Shown piece by piece: positions 1-6,014 of a stretch of DNA of 7,641 nucleotides. Position numbers and translations under genes: made by a program. Position 1 is the first letter of the stretch; every line of letters begins with the position of its first letter. Source of the DNA: RYN-433 sp036558265. Its GTDB lineage: Bacteria; Planctomycetota; Phycisphaerae; Tepidisphaerales; Tepidisphaeraceae. The stretch spans positions 1 to 7,641 of the forward strand of contig DATBFY010000162.1 of assembly GCA_036558265.1 (NCBI GenBank), in the 5' to 3' direction. The notes beneath the pieces are model-generated. The model made no database searches, was not told where the DNA came from, and saw nothing but the letters and a program-made list of their open reading frames with translations.

Positions 1-24
1 AACCAAGTGCGGTCGTGGTCTCAG

Positions 25-46
25 GGGGTGACGGCCCGATCACCCC
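25..46. other. Perfect 7-bp hairpin in left non-coding stretch
   Basis: GGGGTGA at 25-31 and TCACCCC at 40-46 form a perfect stem with an 8-base loop. A separate 10-base palindrome, TGTGGCCACA, lies at 54-63. Both lie just downstream of the leftward promoter candidate at 99-126, so they would fall in the leader of that transcript. There is no T-run after the stem on either strand, so a simple intrinsic terminator is unlikely. Positions 1-174 hold no gene that I can support. Confidence 0.3.
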
Positions 47-98
47 GGATGCCTGTGGCCACACCGCATGGGACCACACCCGTCTGATTAACCCCCGC

Positions 99-126
99 AT
101 AGTAGGCCCCACCGTTGCAAGGTCAA
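99..126 (-). promoter_or_regulatory. Leftward sigma70-like promoter candidate
   Basis: On the minus strand TTGACC (121-126) is followed after 16 bases by TACTAT (99-104). These match the -35 and -10 consensus at 5 of 6 and 4 of 6 positions. Transcription would start near 92 and run out of the window to the left, so the target gene is not visible. The -10 lies in a 10-mer (CTACTATGCG on the minus strand) that recurs upstream of the hydrolase gene at 1835-1844. The call rests on hand matching to the E. coli consensus, which may not apply well to this phylum. Confidence 0.35.
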
Positions 127-174
127 CTCACGTACCAAGCCGCCACCCCCGACGGACGAGGATACGCTTCGAAA

Positions 175-221
175 TGGGAGCGCTCGGATTCGAACCGAGA
201 ACCCATGGCGTCATGTTCTCG
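175..221 (-). other. 3' tRNA-like remnant (T arm and acceptor strand), possible attachment site
   Basis: Read on the minus strand, 183-199 is a canonical T arm: stem CTCGG/CCGAG around the loop TTCGAAT. It is followed by a 7-base acceptor 3' strand (176-182) and an A discriminator (175). No CCA is encoded. No matching 5' acceptor GGGAGCG and no D arm lie upstream; that space is the end of the hydrolase gene. The piece is therefore not a complete tRNA. CGAGAAC/GTTCTCG (196-202 with 215-221) forms a rival 7-bp stem, so the region could also act as a hairpin after the hydrolase stop codon. Such 3' tRNA fragments are often left by elements that integrate into tRNA genes. That origin is inference, as no integrase is visible. 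Confidence 0.45.
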
Positions 222-237
222 CGCGCAACTGCCGCGG

Positions 238-1788
238 TCAGCGCGGCCGTTCGTCCAGCGCCTGTCTGGCATAGCGGTAATAGTCCGAAGCGTAGTACGT
301 CTTGACGATCTGGTCGCACAGCCGGTACCCCTTGTCCTTGTCGCCTTCCCCGAACGCCCGACGGGCATCGGACCACAACTTCTCCGCCGGCGCCTGGTGT
401 TCCTGCCGGAGCTTCGCGAACGCCGCCATCACGCCCCCGGCGGCGTCGGTGAACTCGAACTGCCTCCGAAACTCGTCGAAGTCCGACACCCAGCCGCTCC
501 CGTCGTTCCGCTGGATGGCCGCCTCCAATGACTTGGCCGGCGCGCCCGCCAGTTGCTCGATCCGCTGCCGCAGCGCCTTGCCCGCCGCCGCCTGCGTCCC
601 GGCCTTGTCCAGTTCCTGCGCCCGGCCCAGGTACGCCAGGGCATCGCGGTATTCCCGACCGGCGAACGCCCGCTGCGCGAACCCCAGCAGCGCGCGCGGG
701 TCGTCCGACGTCATCGACTCAAGCCAGCGGATCCCGTCTTCGAACGGAAGCGAGATAAAGGCGTGTCCGGCCCCCTTCGCGACCAGGAGGCGCAGCATGG
801 GGAACCCGTCGCGCAGGAACGACTCGTGCGCCGCCCGCGCCATCCCCACCGCGACCAGCGGGTCCCGATCACCGTGAACGATCGCGATCGCCAGCTTGCG
901 CTGTTGCTCGCGGATCGCCGGATCCTCATAAGCCGTCGGCTCGCATTGGAAGATCAGGCCGGCCGAAATCGGCATCCCCCCGGCGAACAGCTCGGGGTAG
1001 TTCATCAGGCAACTGTAAACCAGAAAGCCCCCCTGCGAATGCCCCGTGACGAACACCTTGGTCAGCTTCAACTGCTGTTTGATCTCGGCCAGCGCCTCCG
1101 CGACCAGGGCGGGACTCTCGCGGTCCGTCCCGGGGAAGCCCTTGTACTTGCTCTTGCCCACGAAATCGACGTACGTGTACACGAACGCCGGCGGGCCGTC
1201 CGGGTCCTTCTGGGTGGGCCACTCCCCGTCGATGCCGATCAGCACGTAGTCGGATGCGATCTTCGGCCAGCGCTGGGTGATCCCCTTGAGATAGTCGGCC
1301 GAGTAGGCGTTGGACCCGTGGAACAGCACGATCGCTGGCCCGCCCGAGCTTGGGTTGTACTTCTCCGGGACGCGCACGTGGTAAGTCATGCCGTTGGCGG
1401 CCGCCGCGTCCACGATCTGCCCGCGCCGGGGCGTCCCCAACGCCACCTGAGGAACGATGAACCGCAGATCGGCCCGGGCGAGCGGCCGGTTCGCGCCGCT
1501 CTCCTGCAGCGTCCAGTCCTCCACCCGGACGACTCCCTTGATACGTCTTCCCGTGCGGGTGCGAATCACGTCCGTGTCGCCAAACTGGACAGAGGTGAGC
1601 TCAGAGACGGGCACCTTCACGACCCCCGAGTTCGTCTTAACTTCCACCCGATCGACCGAGAGCGTCCCCCCAAACCGCCCTTCCTTGGTCACAACCGTCA
1701 CGTGCGCCGGCTCGGCAACAAGCGGCATCGCCAGGAAGACCACAGCCAGCCCGACGAGCAACGACGTGCAACCCGATCGCGGATTCAT
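238..1788 (-). CDS. Secreted alpha/beta-hydrolase (esterase/PHB-depolymerase-like) with N- and C-terminal extra domains
   Basis: A 516-residue protein predicted to be exported and to hydrolyse an ester bond in an unknown substrate. Residues 1-25 form a signal peptide (hydrophobic run 10-24, cleavage probably after Ala25). Residues 28-112 look like a beta-rich repeat domain, with two cycles of the pattern 'GRxxxGxLxVxxVxVxT...G' and 'GRRIKGVVRVEDWTL'. The hydrolase domain spans about 120-360. It has an oxyanion-type HGS (157-159), the nucleophile elbow GHSQG (Ser251), the probable acid Asp309 in GDRDPLV, and His342 in GAGHAF, so the triad is complete. Residues 361-516 are helical and TPR-like. 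The start is Met at 1788, because a strong ribosome binding site lies just upstream; an in-frame Met at 1839 would translate that site as Lys-Gly-Gly. It diverges from the methyltransferase gene. The exact substrate cannot be read from the sequence. Confidence 0.85.
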   Translation of the reverse strand: MNPRSGCTSLLVGLAVVFLAMPLVAEPAHVTVVTKEGRFGGTLSVDRVEVKTNSGVVKVPVSELTSVQFGDTDVIRTRTGRRIKGVVRVEDWTLQESGANRPLARADLRFIVPQVALGTPRRGQIVDAAAANGMTYHVRVPEKYNPSSGGPAIVLFHGSNAYSADYLKGITQRWPKIASDYVLIGIDGEWPTQKDPDGPPAFVYTYVDFVGKSKYKGFPGTDRESPALVAEALAEIKQQLKLTKVFVTGHSQGGFLVYSCLMNYPELFAGGMPISAGLIFQCEPTAYEDPAIREQQRKLAIAIVHGDRDPLVAVGMARAAHESFLRDGFPMLRLLVAKGAGHAFISLPFEDGIRWLESMTSDDPRALLGFAQRAFAGREYRDALAYLGRAQELDKAGTQAAAGKALRQRIEQLAGAPAKSLEAAIQRNDGSGWVSDFDEFRRQFEFTDAAGGVMAAFAKLRQEHQAPAEKLWSDARRAFGEGDKDKGYRLCDQIVKTYYASDYYRYARQALDERPR

Positions 1789-1792
1789 TCCG

Positions 1793-1800
1793 CCTCCTTT
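1793..1800 (-). promoter_or_regulatory. Strong Shine-Dalgarno site for the hydrolase gene
   Basis: AAAGGAGG on the minus strand lies four bases before the ATG at 1788. It fixes the start of the hydrolase gene and rules out the longer reading from 1839. It is the strongest ribosome binding site in the window. Confidence 0.7.
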
Positions 1801-1834
1801 TGCGTAGATTGGACCCGGTGAGCACAAGCTCATT

Positions 1835-1844
1835 CGCATAGTAG
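1835..1844 (-). promoter_or_regulatory. Possible -10 region for the hydrolase gene
   Basis: The minus strand reads CTACTATGCG, with TACTAT as a 4-of-6 match to a -10 box, about 47 bases before the hydrolase ATG. No good -35 box is found 16-18 bases upstream. The same 10-mer carries the -10 of the better promoter candidate at 99-126, which is the main reason to list it. The 124-base gap between the divergent hydrolase and methyltransferase genes must also hold the methyltransferase promoter. The best candidate there is TACGAT at 1897-1902, but it has no convincing -35. Confidence 0.25.
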
Positions 1845-1912
1845 ACTAACGCCGACTTCCCACTATCCGGCAGTCCACGAGAATTTCCGGTTCGATTACG
1901 ATCCTCAACGCC

Positions 1913-3235
1913 ATGACGCCGACGACCACACTCCCCCGCGACCGCCGACGCAAGGCCATGGGGGCATACTACACCCCCCGGGAGCTGATCGAATTGCTCC
2001 TCGATCACTCCCTCCCACCCCCTGCGGGCGCGGAATTGCGCGTGCTCGACCCGGCGTGCGGGCCGGGGGATTTCCTGCTGGCCGCACGAGCCCGAGGTGT
2101 TCCGGCGGACTGCCTTTATGGCATCGACATCGACCCCGACGCCGTCGAGCGGTGCCGGACAAACGTCGGGACATCGGACCCGGCGCGGATCCGGGCGGCC
2201 GATGCATTGCTCGACCCGCCAGAGTTCCTCCGCCCGGGGTCATTCGACCTGGTGCTGGGAAACCCGCCCTACGTCAACGGAATCGAAGGCCACCTGTCCC
2301 CCGGGCTTAAGGCGCGCTTGCGGGCGCGATATCCGGCCGTGCGCGGGGCGGCAGACCTGGCGCACTTCTTCCTGGACCAGGCCAGCCAACTGGTTCGTCC
2401 GGGCGGCCGGATCGCCTTCGTACTTCCACGGGCCGTGCTCAATTCCCCAGCCGCGCGGGGGTTCCGGGCAGACCTTCCGCCCCACCTGCGCCCCAACCTG
2501 ATTTACGCGCCTGAGCGCCACGATTTCTTCCCCGGGGCGGCGGTCTTCATCTGCCTGCTGGTGCTCGGGCCAGAGCCGATTTGTCAGGTGAGCACCGACC
2601 CGGAGCCCGCTACCGCGGTTTTTCGATCCGTCCGCATTGATGGCCATAACTGGTGGCTGGCCCTGAACCTGGGGATGTCCGGCGCTCACGCGAACGACGT
2701 TTCGGGGCGGCCCGTTTCTGAGGTGTTTGAGGTGTCGGCCTCGATGACTGCCGCCGACGCCTATGACCTCCTGCCCCACCTCTACGACTCCCGCGACGGC
2801 CCGGGGCTCAAGCTTGTGACGACGGGACTTATTGAGCCGGGCGAATGCGTCTGGGGCCAGCGGACGTGCCGGTATCTTCGGCGGGATTATCAGTATCCCC
2901 GCGTGAGGGTTTCCGACGCCCTGACCCGGTCGCTGGCCGGGCGGGCGGCCCGGTCACGGCGCCCCAAGATCCTGGTCGCGGGTCTGGCGCGGCGGATCGA
3001 GGCGTTCCTCGACCCCGACGGGCAGTCGATCGGAGCGGTCTCGACCTATTCCATCTACCATCCACAGGACGACCTGCCCGCGCTGGAACGGCTGCTGAAG
3101 CAGCTCCTGGCGCCCCCAACCACGCAGCAACTGATCCGCCACCTGGGGGGAAACGGACTTCGCGGACAACACATCACGCTAAAGCGCGAATTCCTGCGAA
3201 AGCTGCCCCTGGTTGACCTCCAGACGATGGGATGA
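1913..3235 (+). CDS. N6-adenine DNA methyltransferase, TaqI/Eco57I type
   Basis: A 440-residue protein predicted to transfer a methyl group from S-adenosylmethionine to adenine N6 in a specific DNA sequence. The motif order is that of the gamma class: motif X GAYYTP (17-22), motif I LDPACGPGD (45-53), motif II GIDIDP (70-75), catalytic motif IV NPPY (117-120), then HFFLDQASQLVRPGG and AFVLP (151-172). Residues 230-440 would be the target recognition domain; its end, 'GLRGQHITLKREFLRKLPL', resembles the tail of Eco57I-like enzymes. The length fits a stand-alone enzyme of the M.TaqI kind (about 420 residues), without a fused nuclease. The start at 1913 keeps the basic RRRK run before motif X. 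An alternative Met at 1958 would begin right at motif X. No Shine-Dalgarno is seen at 1913. No restriction gene is nearby, so it may be an orphan regulator or the remnant of a system. Confidence 0.85.
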   Translation: MTPTTTLPRDRRRKAMGAYYTPRELIELLLDHSLPPPAGAELRVLDPACGPGDFLLAARARGVPADCLYGIDIDPDAVERCRTNVGTSDPARIRAADALLDPPEFLRPGSFDLVLGNPPYVNGIEGHLSPGLKARLRARYPAVRGAADLAHFFLDQASQLVRPGGRIAFVLPRAVLNSPAARGFRADLPPHLRPNLIYAPERHDFFPGAAVFICLLVLGPEPICQVSTDPEPATAVFRSVRIDGHNWWLALNLGMSGAHANDVSGRPVSEVFEVSASMTAADAYDLLPHLYDSRDGPGLKLVTTGLIEPGECVWGQRTCRYLRRDYQYPRVRVSDALTRSLAGRAARSRRPKILVAGLARRIEAFLDPDGQSIGAVSTYSIYHPQDDLPALERLLKQLLAPPTTQQLIRHLGGNGLRGQHITLKREFLRKLPLVDLQTMG

Positions 3236-3252
3236 TCAGCGGCGGCGGGTGA

Positions 3253-3558
3253 TCACGCGATCGGCAGGACCAGTTCGAGGCGATTGACCTGGAAAAGTCC
3301 GGCCGTGCGGTCGCGAAGACCCGTCAGGCACAGATCCCGCCCGATCCGCAGGAGCGAGCGGCGCAGGAGGACGAGCTGGGCGAAGGCGGACGTGGTGGCG
3401 TCTTCCACCGACGCCAGGTCGATGACGACGCGCTTGCCGTCGTGCCGGAGCGCCTGCCCGCTCAGGTGGCACGCCTCGGCGTGCGAGAAGCAGCGTCCGC
3501 GCGGCATCAGCTTCACGTGCGCCGGCCGGACGTGCAATTTTGGATGTGTCGCCAACAT
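3253..3558 (-). CDS. STAS-domain protein, anti-sigma factor antagonist-like
   Basis: A 101-residue protein that is a single STAS domain of the SpoIIAA type. Seen: the beta strand KRVVIDLASV (42-51), the loop EDATTSAFAQL (52-62), the helix LVLLRRSLLRIG (62-73), the strand DLCLTGL (75-81) and the closing helix/strand GLFQVNRLELVLPIA. In SpoIIAA the loop carries DSSG, with the second Ser phosphorylated by the anti-sigma kinase; here the aligned residues are Thr56-Ser57, so Ser57 is the candidate phosphosite, with Ala in place of Gly. A Shine-Dalgarno GGGGAG lies 8 bases before the ATG. It is convergent with the methyltransferase gene, with 17 bases between stops and no room for a separate terminator. 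No partner kinase or phosphatase gene is in the window, so its circuit is unknown. Confidence 0.75.
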   Translation of the reverse strand: MLATHPKLHVRPAHVKLMPRGRCFSHAEACHLSGQALRHDGKRVVIDLASVEDATTSAFAQLVLLRRSLLRIGRDLCLTGLRDRTAGLFQVNRLELVLPIA

Positions 3559-3911
3559 CGCTCAAGCTCCCCAGGGAAACCCGCGCATCCTCGCGCGGGA
3601 CCGCTATGCCGCAAATATGAACCCAACTCTCGCGTTCGCCAACACGGCCTGAGTCAAGCAAACCCGGTTCCGACGAGGCCGATTTCGGGCTAAAAGTCGG
3701 CCGAATTTGACGCTTTTGACGCCTGTAAGATGCTCGGCCCACGCCTTGTGTTTCGCGCGTGCGCGCGATCCAGTAATAGACGTCACCTCAGTGTAAAACT
3801 TTTCCGAATTATTTGAAATTCCCCGCCGCGTCATCTCGCCGCGTTGGTGAAATTTCTGTCGCCCGGGTCGTGACTTTGTACCGGGTTGCCGGTCGGCTAA
3901 TCTCTGGCCCC
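3559..3911. other. 353-base gene-free region between divergent STAS and glycosyltransferase genes
   Basis: No open frame here reads like a protein. Contents, from left: the STAS leader hairpin (3580-3599); a second inverted repeat pairing 3677-3685 (GGCCGATTT) with 3694-3702, nine pairs with one G-T; two direct copies of TTTGACGC (3706-3713 and 3715-3722); an alternating CG/TG tract of 14 bases (3754-3767); and an AT-rich island near 3790-3822 that stands out in this GC-rich DNA. Promoters for both flanking genes should lie here, but I found no pair of boxes good enough to name. Confidence 0.6.
3580..3599 (-). promoter_or_regulatory. GC-rich hairpin in the STAS gene leader
   Basis: CCCGCGC and GCGCGGG form a perfect 7-bp stem around a 6-base loop. 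On the transcript strand the loop reads GAGGAT, which is Shine-Dalgarno-like, and the stem is followed by TTT. It lies 21 bases upstream of the STAS start codon and just ahead of the true ribosome binding site. It might affect initiation or transcript stability; no known riboswitch class is recognised. Confidence 0.35.
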
Positions 3912-5276
3912 ATGGCCCAGCCGCCACCGCCGGTCTTTGCATTTCTTGCCTTCACATCCGGGTCATACGAAGGGGCCATCATCCGGGACATGCGGCTGGC
4001 GAACGAGCTTCACCGCCGGCGGTTCACGGTTCACGTCTACTGGCTGATGGAGCAGAACCCGGAGCTGGTCGATGCGGGCATCCCCCAGTCGGTGCTGGCG
4101 CGGGCGATGCGCTTTCAGTTCCGGCGGCCAAGCAGGTGGATGGAAGCGGCGGGACGGCTGGCCAACGTCGTCCCGGCCGGCCGACGCAGGCTTTTCCTCA
4201 ACGAGCACCCGGCATATGTCGCGCGGTTGATGGGTAACCTGATGCGGGTGATCTGCGACGGCGGTCGGAGCGATCCGGGCCTGCTGGATCGCCTGGAAGG
4301 GTTCCTGATGCGGGATCGGGTGACCCACCTCCTGCCCACGTTCGCCTGGACCTGCCCGATCGCCCAGCGGGTCAAGGAGCGCGGCCGCGCCGGCTTTGAT
4401 TACCTGCCGACGTTTCAGGGCGAGGAGATCTTCGCCCACTTCGCCATGCGGATCGGCCGGCTGAACGACTACCACCGCGTGCTGCGCGAGACGATGGAGG
4501 GCTCTTCGTGGCCTGCGGTCGCGGTCAGCAATGATTACATTCAGCGGCTGCACGCGGAGATGGGGATCGACCCGGCGAAGGTGCGGGCAATCTACCCGGG
4601 GATCGAGTTGCCGGCGGAGGGTTCAGGGGTCAGGGTTCAGGGTTCAGCTCAGGACCCAGGACTCAGGACTCAGGACTTTTCCGCCCTGGCATCCATTTTC
4701 CCGTCCCTCAGGCCCGACGTGCCGCTGGTGACGTACCTGGGACGACAGGATCCGGAGAAGGGGATCGACCTGCTGCTCTACGCAGCGCGGATGCTGGCCG
4801 ACCGGGGCGTGGCGATGCAACTGGCGTGCGTGGGGGGCTCGAGCTTTGGGCTGCAATACCGCAAGTCGATGGAAGCGATCGCGGAGCACTTGCGGCTGAC
4901 GGTGTTCTGGAAGGGCCGGGTGAGCAACGAGCTGCGCTCGGCCTTGTTTCGGCAAAGCCGTTGCGTGGTGTACCCGTCGATCCACCGCGAGCCGTTCGGC
5001 ATGGTGGCGGCGGAGGCGATGAGCTTCGGGACGCCGGTGCTGGTTCCCAACCTGGGCGGGATTACGGAAGTGGTGTGCGTGGAGGGCCGCTGCGCCGGCC
5101 TGACTTTCGAAGCCTGGAACACGACCGACCTGGCGAAGCAGCTCCAGCGGATGCTGACGGAGGAGGCGCTATATCGGGAGCTTGCGGGGGATGCCCGGCC
5201 GATCGCGGAGAAGTTCAGCGTGGCGGCGATGGCGGATGGGGTGCTCGCGCACATGGGCCTGGCGCCGCGGCCGTGA
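3912..5276 (+). CDS. Family GT4/GT1-type glycosyltransferase
   Basis: A 454-residue retaining glycosyltransferase of the GT-B fold that moves a sugar from a nucleotide-sugar donor to an unknown acceptor, probably in the cytoplasm during cell-surface glycan synthesis. The N-terminal Rossmann-like half (about 1-230) starts with FLAFTSGSYEGAIIRDMRLANELHRR, typical of GT4 enzymes with a glycine-rich acceptor loop. The C-terminal half (270-450) has TYLGRQDPEKGIDLLL (274-289) and the E-x7-E donor motif EPFGMVAAE (Glu360, Glu368), followed by GTPVLVPNLGGITEVV. The linker at 236-256 is encoded by tandem heptamers and looks inserted. The start at 3912 was chosen because the 33 residues of in-frame upstream extension do not look coding and the domain begins at once. 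No Shine-Dalgarno is visible. No neighbouring glycan genes are present to name the pathway. Confidence 0.88.
   Translation: MAQPPPPVFAFLAFTSGSYEGAIIRDMRLANELHRRRFTVHVYWLMEQNPELVDAGIPQSVLARAMRFQFRRPSRWMEAAGRLANVVPAGRRRLFLNEHPAYVARLMGNLMRVICDGGRSDPGLLDRLEGFLMRDRVTHLLPTFAWTCPIAQRVKERGRAGFDYLPTFQGEEIFAHFAMRIGRLNDYHRVLRETMEGSSWPAVAVSNDYIQRLHAEMGIDPAKVRAIYPGIELPAEGSGVRVQGSAQDPGLRTQDFSALASIFPSLRPDVPLVTYLGRQDPEKGIDLLLYAARMLADRGVAMQLACVGGSSFGLQYRKSMEAIAEHLRLTVFWKGRVSNELRSALFRQSRCVVYPSIHREPFGMVAAEAMSFGTPVLVPNLGGITEVVCVEGRCAGLTFEAWNTTDLAKQLQRMLTEEALYRELAGDARPIAEKFSVAAMADGVLAHMGLAPRP
4619..4679 (+). repeat. Tandem heptamer repeats inside the glycosyltransferase gene
   Basis: Heptamers of the form GGRYYCA run head to tail: GGGTTCA, GGGGTCA, GGGTTCA, GGGTTCA, a 5-base GCTCA, then GGACCCA, GGACTCA, GGACTCA and a partial GGACTTT. 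The array falls into two blocks, GGGTTCA-like and GGACTCA-like. Its 61 bases keep the reading frame open and encode the low-complexity linker at residues 236-256, between the two Rossmann domains, where extra residues are tolerated. Replication slippage of short tandem repeats is the likely origin. Confidence 0.85.
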
Positions 5277-5284
5277 ACCGATTC

Positions 5285-5304
5285 TTTCTGGACAGCCGTT
5301 AATC
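5285..5304 (+). other. Left boundary box of the putative cassette region
   Basis: TTTCTGG (5285-5291) followed by CCGTTAATC (5296-5304) lies just after the glycosyltransferase stop. The pattern recurs as TTTCTGG-TCCGTTA at 5979-5992 and in shortened form as CTGATCCGTTAGTC at 7488-7501. GTTAATC matches the integron core box GTTRRRY at 6 of 7 positions. No palindrome is visible here, unlike at the other copies. It could be where the first cassette joined non-cassette DNA. Confidence 0.35.
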
Positions 5305-5317
5305 GCGCCAATAGATT
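5289..5317 (+). promoter_or_regulatory. Sigma70-like promoter candidate for the membrane protein gene
   Basis: TGGACA (5289-5294) and TAGATT (5312-5317) are separated by 17 bases, matching consensus at 5 of 6 and 4 of 6 positions. Transcription would start near 5324 and give a leader of about 90 bases before the ATG at 5414. It might serve the downstream run of small genes as well. It overlaps the boundary box at 5285-5304. Confidence 0.35.
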
Positions 5318-5413
5318 CAGTTGCCACTCGCGCCGGCGAGATGGCGCGGTACAGTTCTACGGCGACGGCGCAGGAGAATGACTGGTCATTTGGCGGGACC
5401 CACTCGGGAAGAC

Positions 5414-5923
5414 ATGGCCAATATTGCGATCGAAAAACCGCCCGTCGAACCGCGAAAGCGACCGTCATCGACACCGATCCTTTTGCCGCCGCTGCTGTTT
5501 CTCGCGGCAATGATGATGGGAGCGGATTTCACGGCGATCGACCTCCGACCACTGAAGGCACTGCAGATCCACTACCCGATGTGGATGGACTACGCGCATT
5601 TTCTGATCCCGGGTGCGTGCGCCGTCGTCTGGCTGGTGTCGCTGCGAAAGTGGCCCAATGCCGGGGCGGTCGTTTCCGTCCTGCTGTGCTTCACGCTGGT
5701 ACCGCTCATTCCACGATACGCGGAGAGTCGAATTGGAAAGGTGCCCGTGACGCGTTGGATCGACTCGAATGACCTGAAATCGATCGAAGCCACGCTCGGC
5801 GTGCCCCTCTTCGAGCAAGGATCGCGTGAAGGAACGTTTGTGATCGTTGCGCCCGCAAACGAGCCGCAATTGCGTGCGGAGTTGGCTCGTCTGCAACTTC
5901 TCGGCGGTCCGGCCGCCGGATAA
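5414..5923 (+). CDS. Hypothetical membrane protein with three predicted transmembrane helices
   Basis: A 169-residue protein of no family that I recognise. Residues 1-20 are polar and proline/lysine-rich. Hydrophobic segments lie at about 21-37, 59-77 and 82-100. A soluble tail (101-169) follows, with a predicted alternation of helix (SNDLKSIEATLGV), strand (GTFVIVAPANE) and helix (PQLRAELARLQLL), which could be a small alpha/beta domain. The start at 5414 has a weak GGGAAG upstream. An in-frame ATG at 5378 sits too close to an AGGAG, and a TTG at 5321 would add a very Arg-rich leader that looks non-coding. The stop abuts the first attC-like palindrome, and the gene appears to be the first unit of the putative cassette run. 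Function unknown. Confidence 0.6.
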   Translation: MANIAIEKPPVEPRKRPSSTPILLPPLLFLAAMMMGADFTAIDLRPLKALQIHYPMWMDYAHFLIPGACAVVWLVSLRKWPNAGAVVSVLLCFTLVPLIPRYAESRIGKVPVTRWIDSNDLKSIEATLGVPLFEQGSREGTFVIVAPANEPQLRAELARLQLLGGPAAG

Positions 5924-5995
5924 CCGCGCACGGCAACGGACCGGCCGGGCGGTGCTCAGCGCCCGGGCAGCCGATGAATTTCTGGTCCGTTACCC
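5918..5995 (+). repeat. attC-like palindromic site after the membrane protein gene
   Basis: GGATAAC (5918-5924, overlapping the stop codon) and GTTACCC (5989-5995) complement each other at 6 of 7 positions and stand where the R'' and R' boxes of an attC site would be. Inside are AACGGACC (5935-5942) with GGTCCGTT (5984-5991), and a perfect 7-bp stem CCGGGCG/CGCCCGG (5945-5951 with 5960-5966). The two outer pairings share three bases, so only one forms fully at a time. GTTACCC departs from the GTTRRRY core at two positions. Its ends resemble those of the site at 7403-7501. Confidence 0.4.
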
Positions 5996-6014
5996 CGCAG
6001 GAGCGACGTGGCAC

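Noticed and set aside
175..260. Complete tRNA or tmRNA gene on the minus strand
   Set aside because: There is no 5' acceptor strand, D arm or anticodon stem; the upstream DNA is coding sequence of the hydrolase.
553..1821. Long plus-strand open frame of 422 codons
   Set aside because: It is the antisense of the hydrolase gene, rich in Arg/Pro/His with no domain sense; GC-rich DNA often leaves such frames open.
3236..3742. Minus-strand open frame of 168 codons over the STAS gene
   Set aside because: It overlaps the STAS gene in another frame and reads as Arg-rich low-complexity sequence, whereas the 3253-3558 frame gives a clear STAS domain.
3876..3903. TTGTAC-N16-TAATCT as a glycosyltransferase promoter
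   Set aside because: Only three of six bases match in each box.
3813..3911. 33-residue N-terminal extension of the glycosyltransferase
   Set aside because: The residues show no family pattern, the DNA is partly AT-rich and intergenic in look, and the domain starts normally at 3912.
4619..4679. CRISPR array
   Set aside because: The units are 7 bases and contiguous, with no spacers; this is a short tandem repeat.
5182..5772. 196-codon plus-strand open frame across the end of the glycosyltransferase
   Set aside because: It is out of frame with both the glycosyltransferase and the membrane protein and has no domain pattern.
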